A stretch of 16,558 nt of DNA from Leptospiraceae bacterium (GTDB lineage: Bacteria; Spirochaetota; Leptospiria; Leptospirales; Leptospiraceae), in assembly GCA_016711485.1 (NCBI GenBank), contig JADJSX010000004.1:1-16558 (forward strand), read 5' to 3'. A program made the position numbers and the translations under genes. Below are positions 16,558 through 16,558 of this stretch, in pieces. Positions within the stretch are counted from its first letter, which is position 1, and the number at the start of each line of letters is the position of its first letter. The notes under the pieces are model-generated. The model was not told the origin of the DNA and ran no database searches. It saw nothing but the letters and a program-made list of their open reading frames with translations.

Positions 16558-16558
16558 C

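Overview
The window most likely comes from a member of the Leptospiraceae (Spirochaetes) or a close relative. It is AT-rich. It carries a flgN-flgK-flgL block whose protein ends read like spirochaete flagellar proteins. It also carries a hybrid histidine kinase whose multi-TM N-terminus is of a kind I associate with Leptospira sensor proteins, several lipoproteins and outer-membrane porins, and many short palindromic intergenic repeats. The assignment rests on recognising protein sequences by eye; no database was searched.

Layout. 1-3649 (minus): flgN, flgK and flgL, the export chaperone and the two hook-filament junction proteins, all recognisable but broken by many frame changes, with a candidate sigma-28 promoter just upstream. 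3700-4600: no intact gene; three palindromic or periodic repeats and a possible decayed minus-strand reading frame. 4607-4889 (plus): an internally deleted Uma2-family nuclease remnant, convergent with the next block. 4895-7720 (minus): an apparent operon of an OprO/OprP-like porin, an unrecognised lipoprotein and a lipoprotein-like SET-domain protein, with a strong hairpin between the last two. 7841-8219: a terminator and a 98-bp palindrome-bounded element. 8220-11536 (minus): a second envelope operon of an alginate-export-type porin, a histidine-rich membrane protein and a YceI-like periplasmic protein. 11560-12720: a cluster of MITE-like repeats with inverted ends around TTAACTNACNTTACGCAA, flanking a small secreted protein. 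12729-16455 (plus): a small unknown protein, an MBL-fold hydrolase and a hybrid histidine kinase. The right edge holds the end of a convergent minus-strand gene.

Reading quality. Almost every longer gene needs at least one frameshift to be read through, while the protein stays conserved on both sides of the break. Many breaks lie at or near homopolymers. That pattern fits indel errors in a long-read assembly better than wholesale pseudogene formation. The flagellar block and the kinase, both near the window ends, are worst. I annotate whole loci across breaks and say where they are.

How the genes may work together. The two porin operons look like envelope modules: substrate entry through a beta-barrel, with periplasmic and membrane partners. 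The plus-strand MBL and kinase genes form a hydrolase-plus-sensor pair with no evident link to the rest. The least ordinary items are the exported SET-domain protein behind a terminator-like hairpin, the MITE cluster and the porin/His-rich membrane protein/YceI operon.
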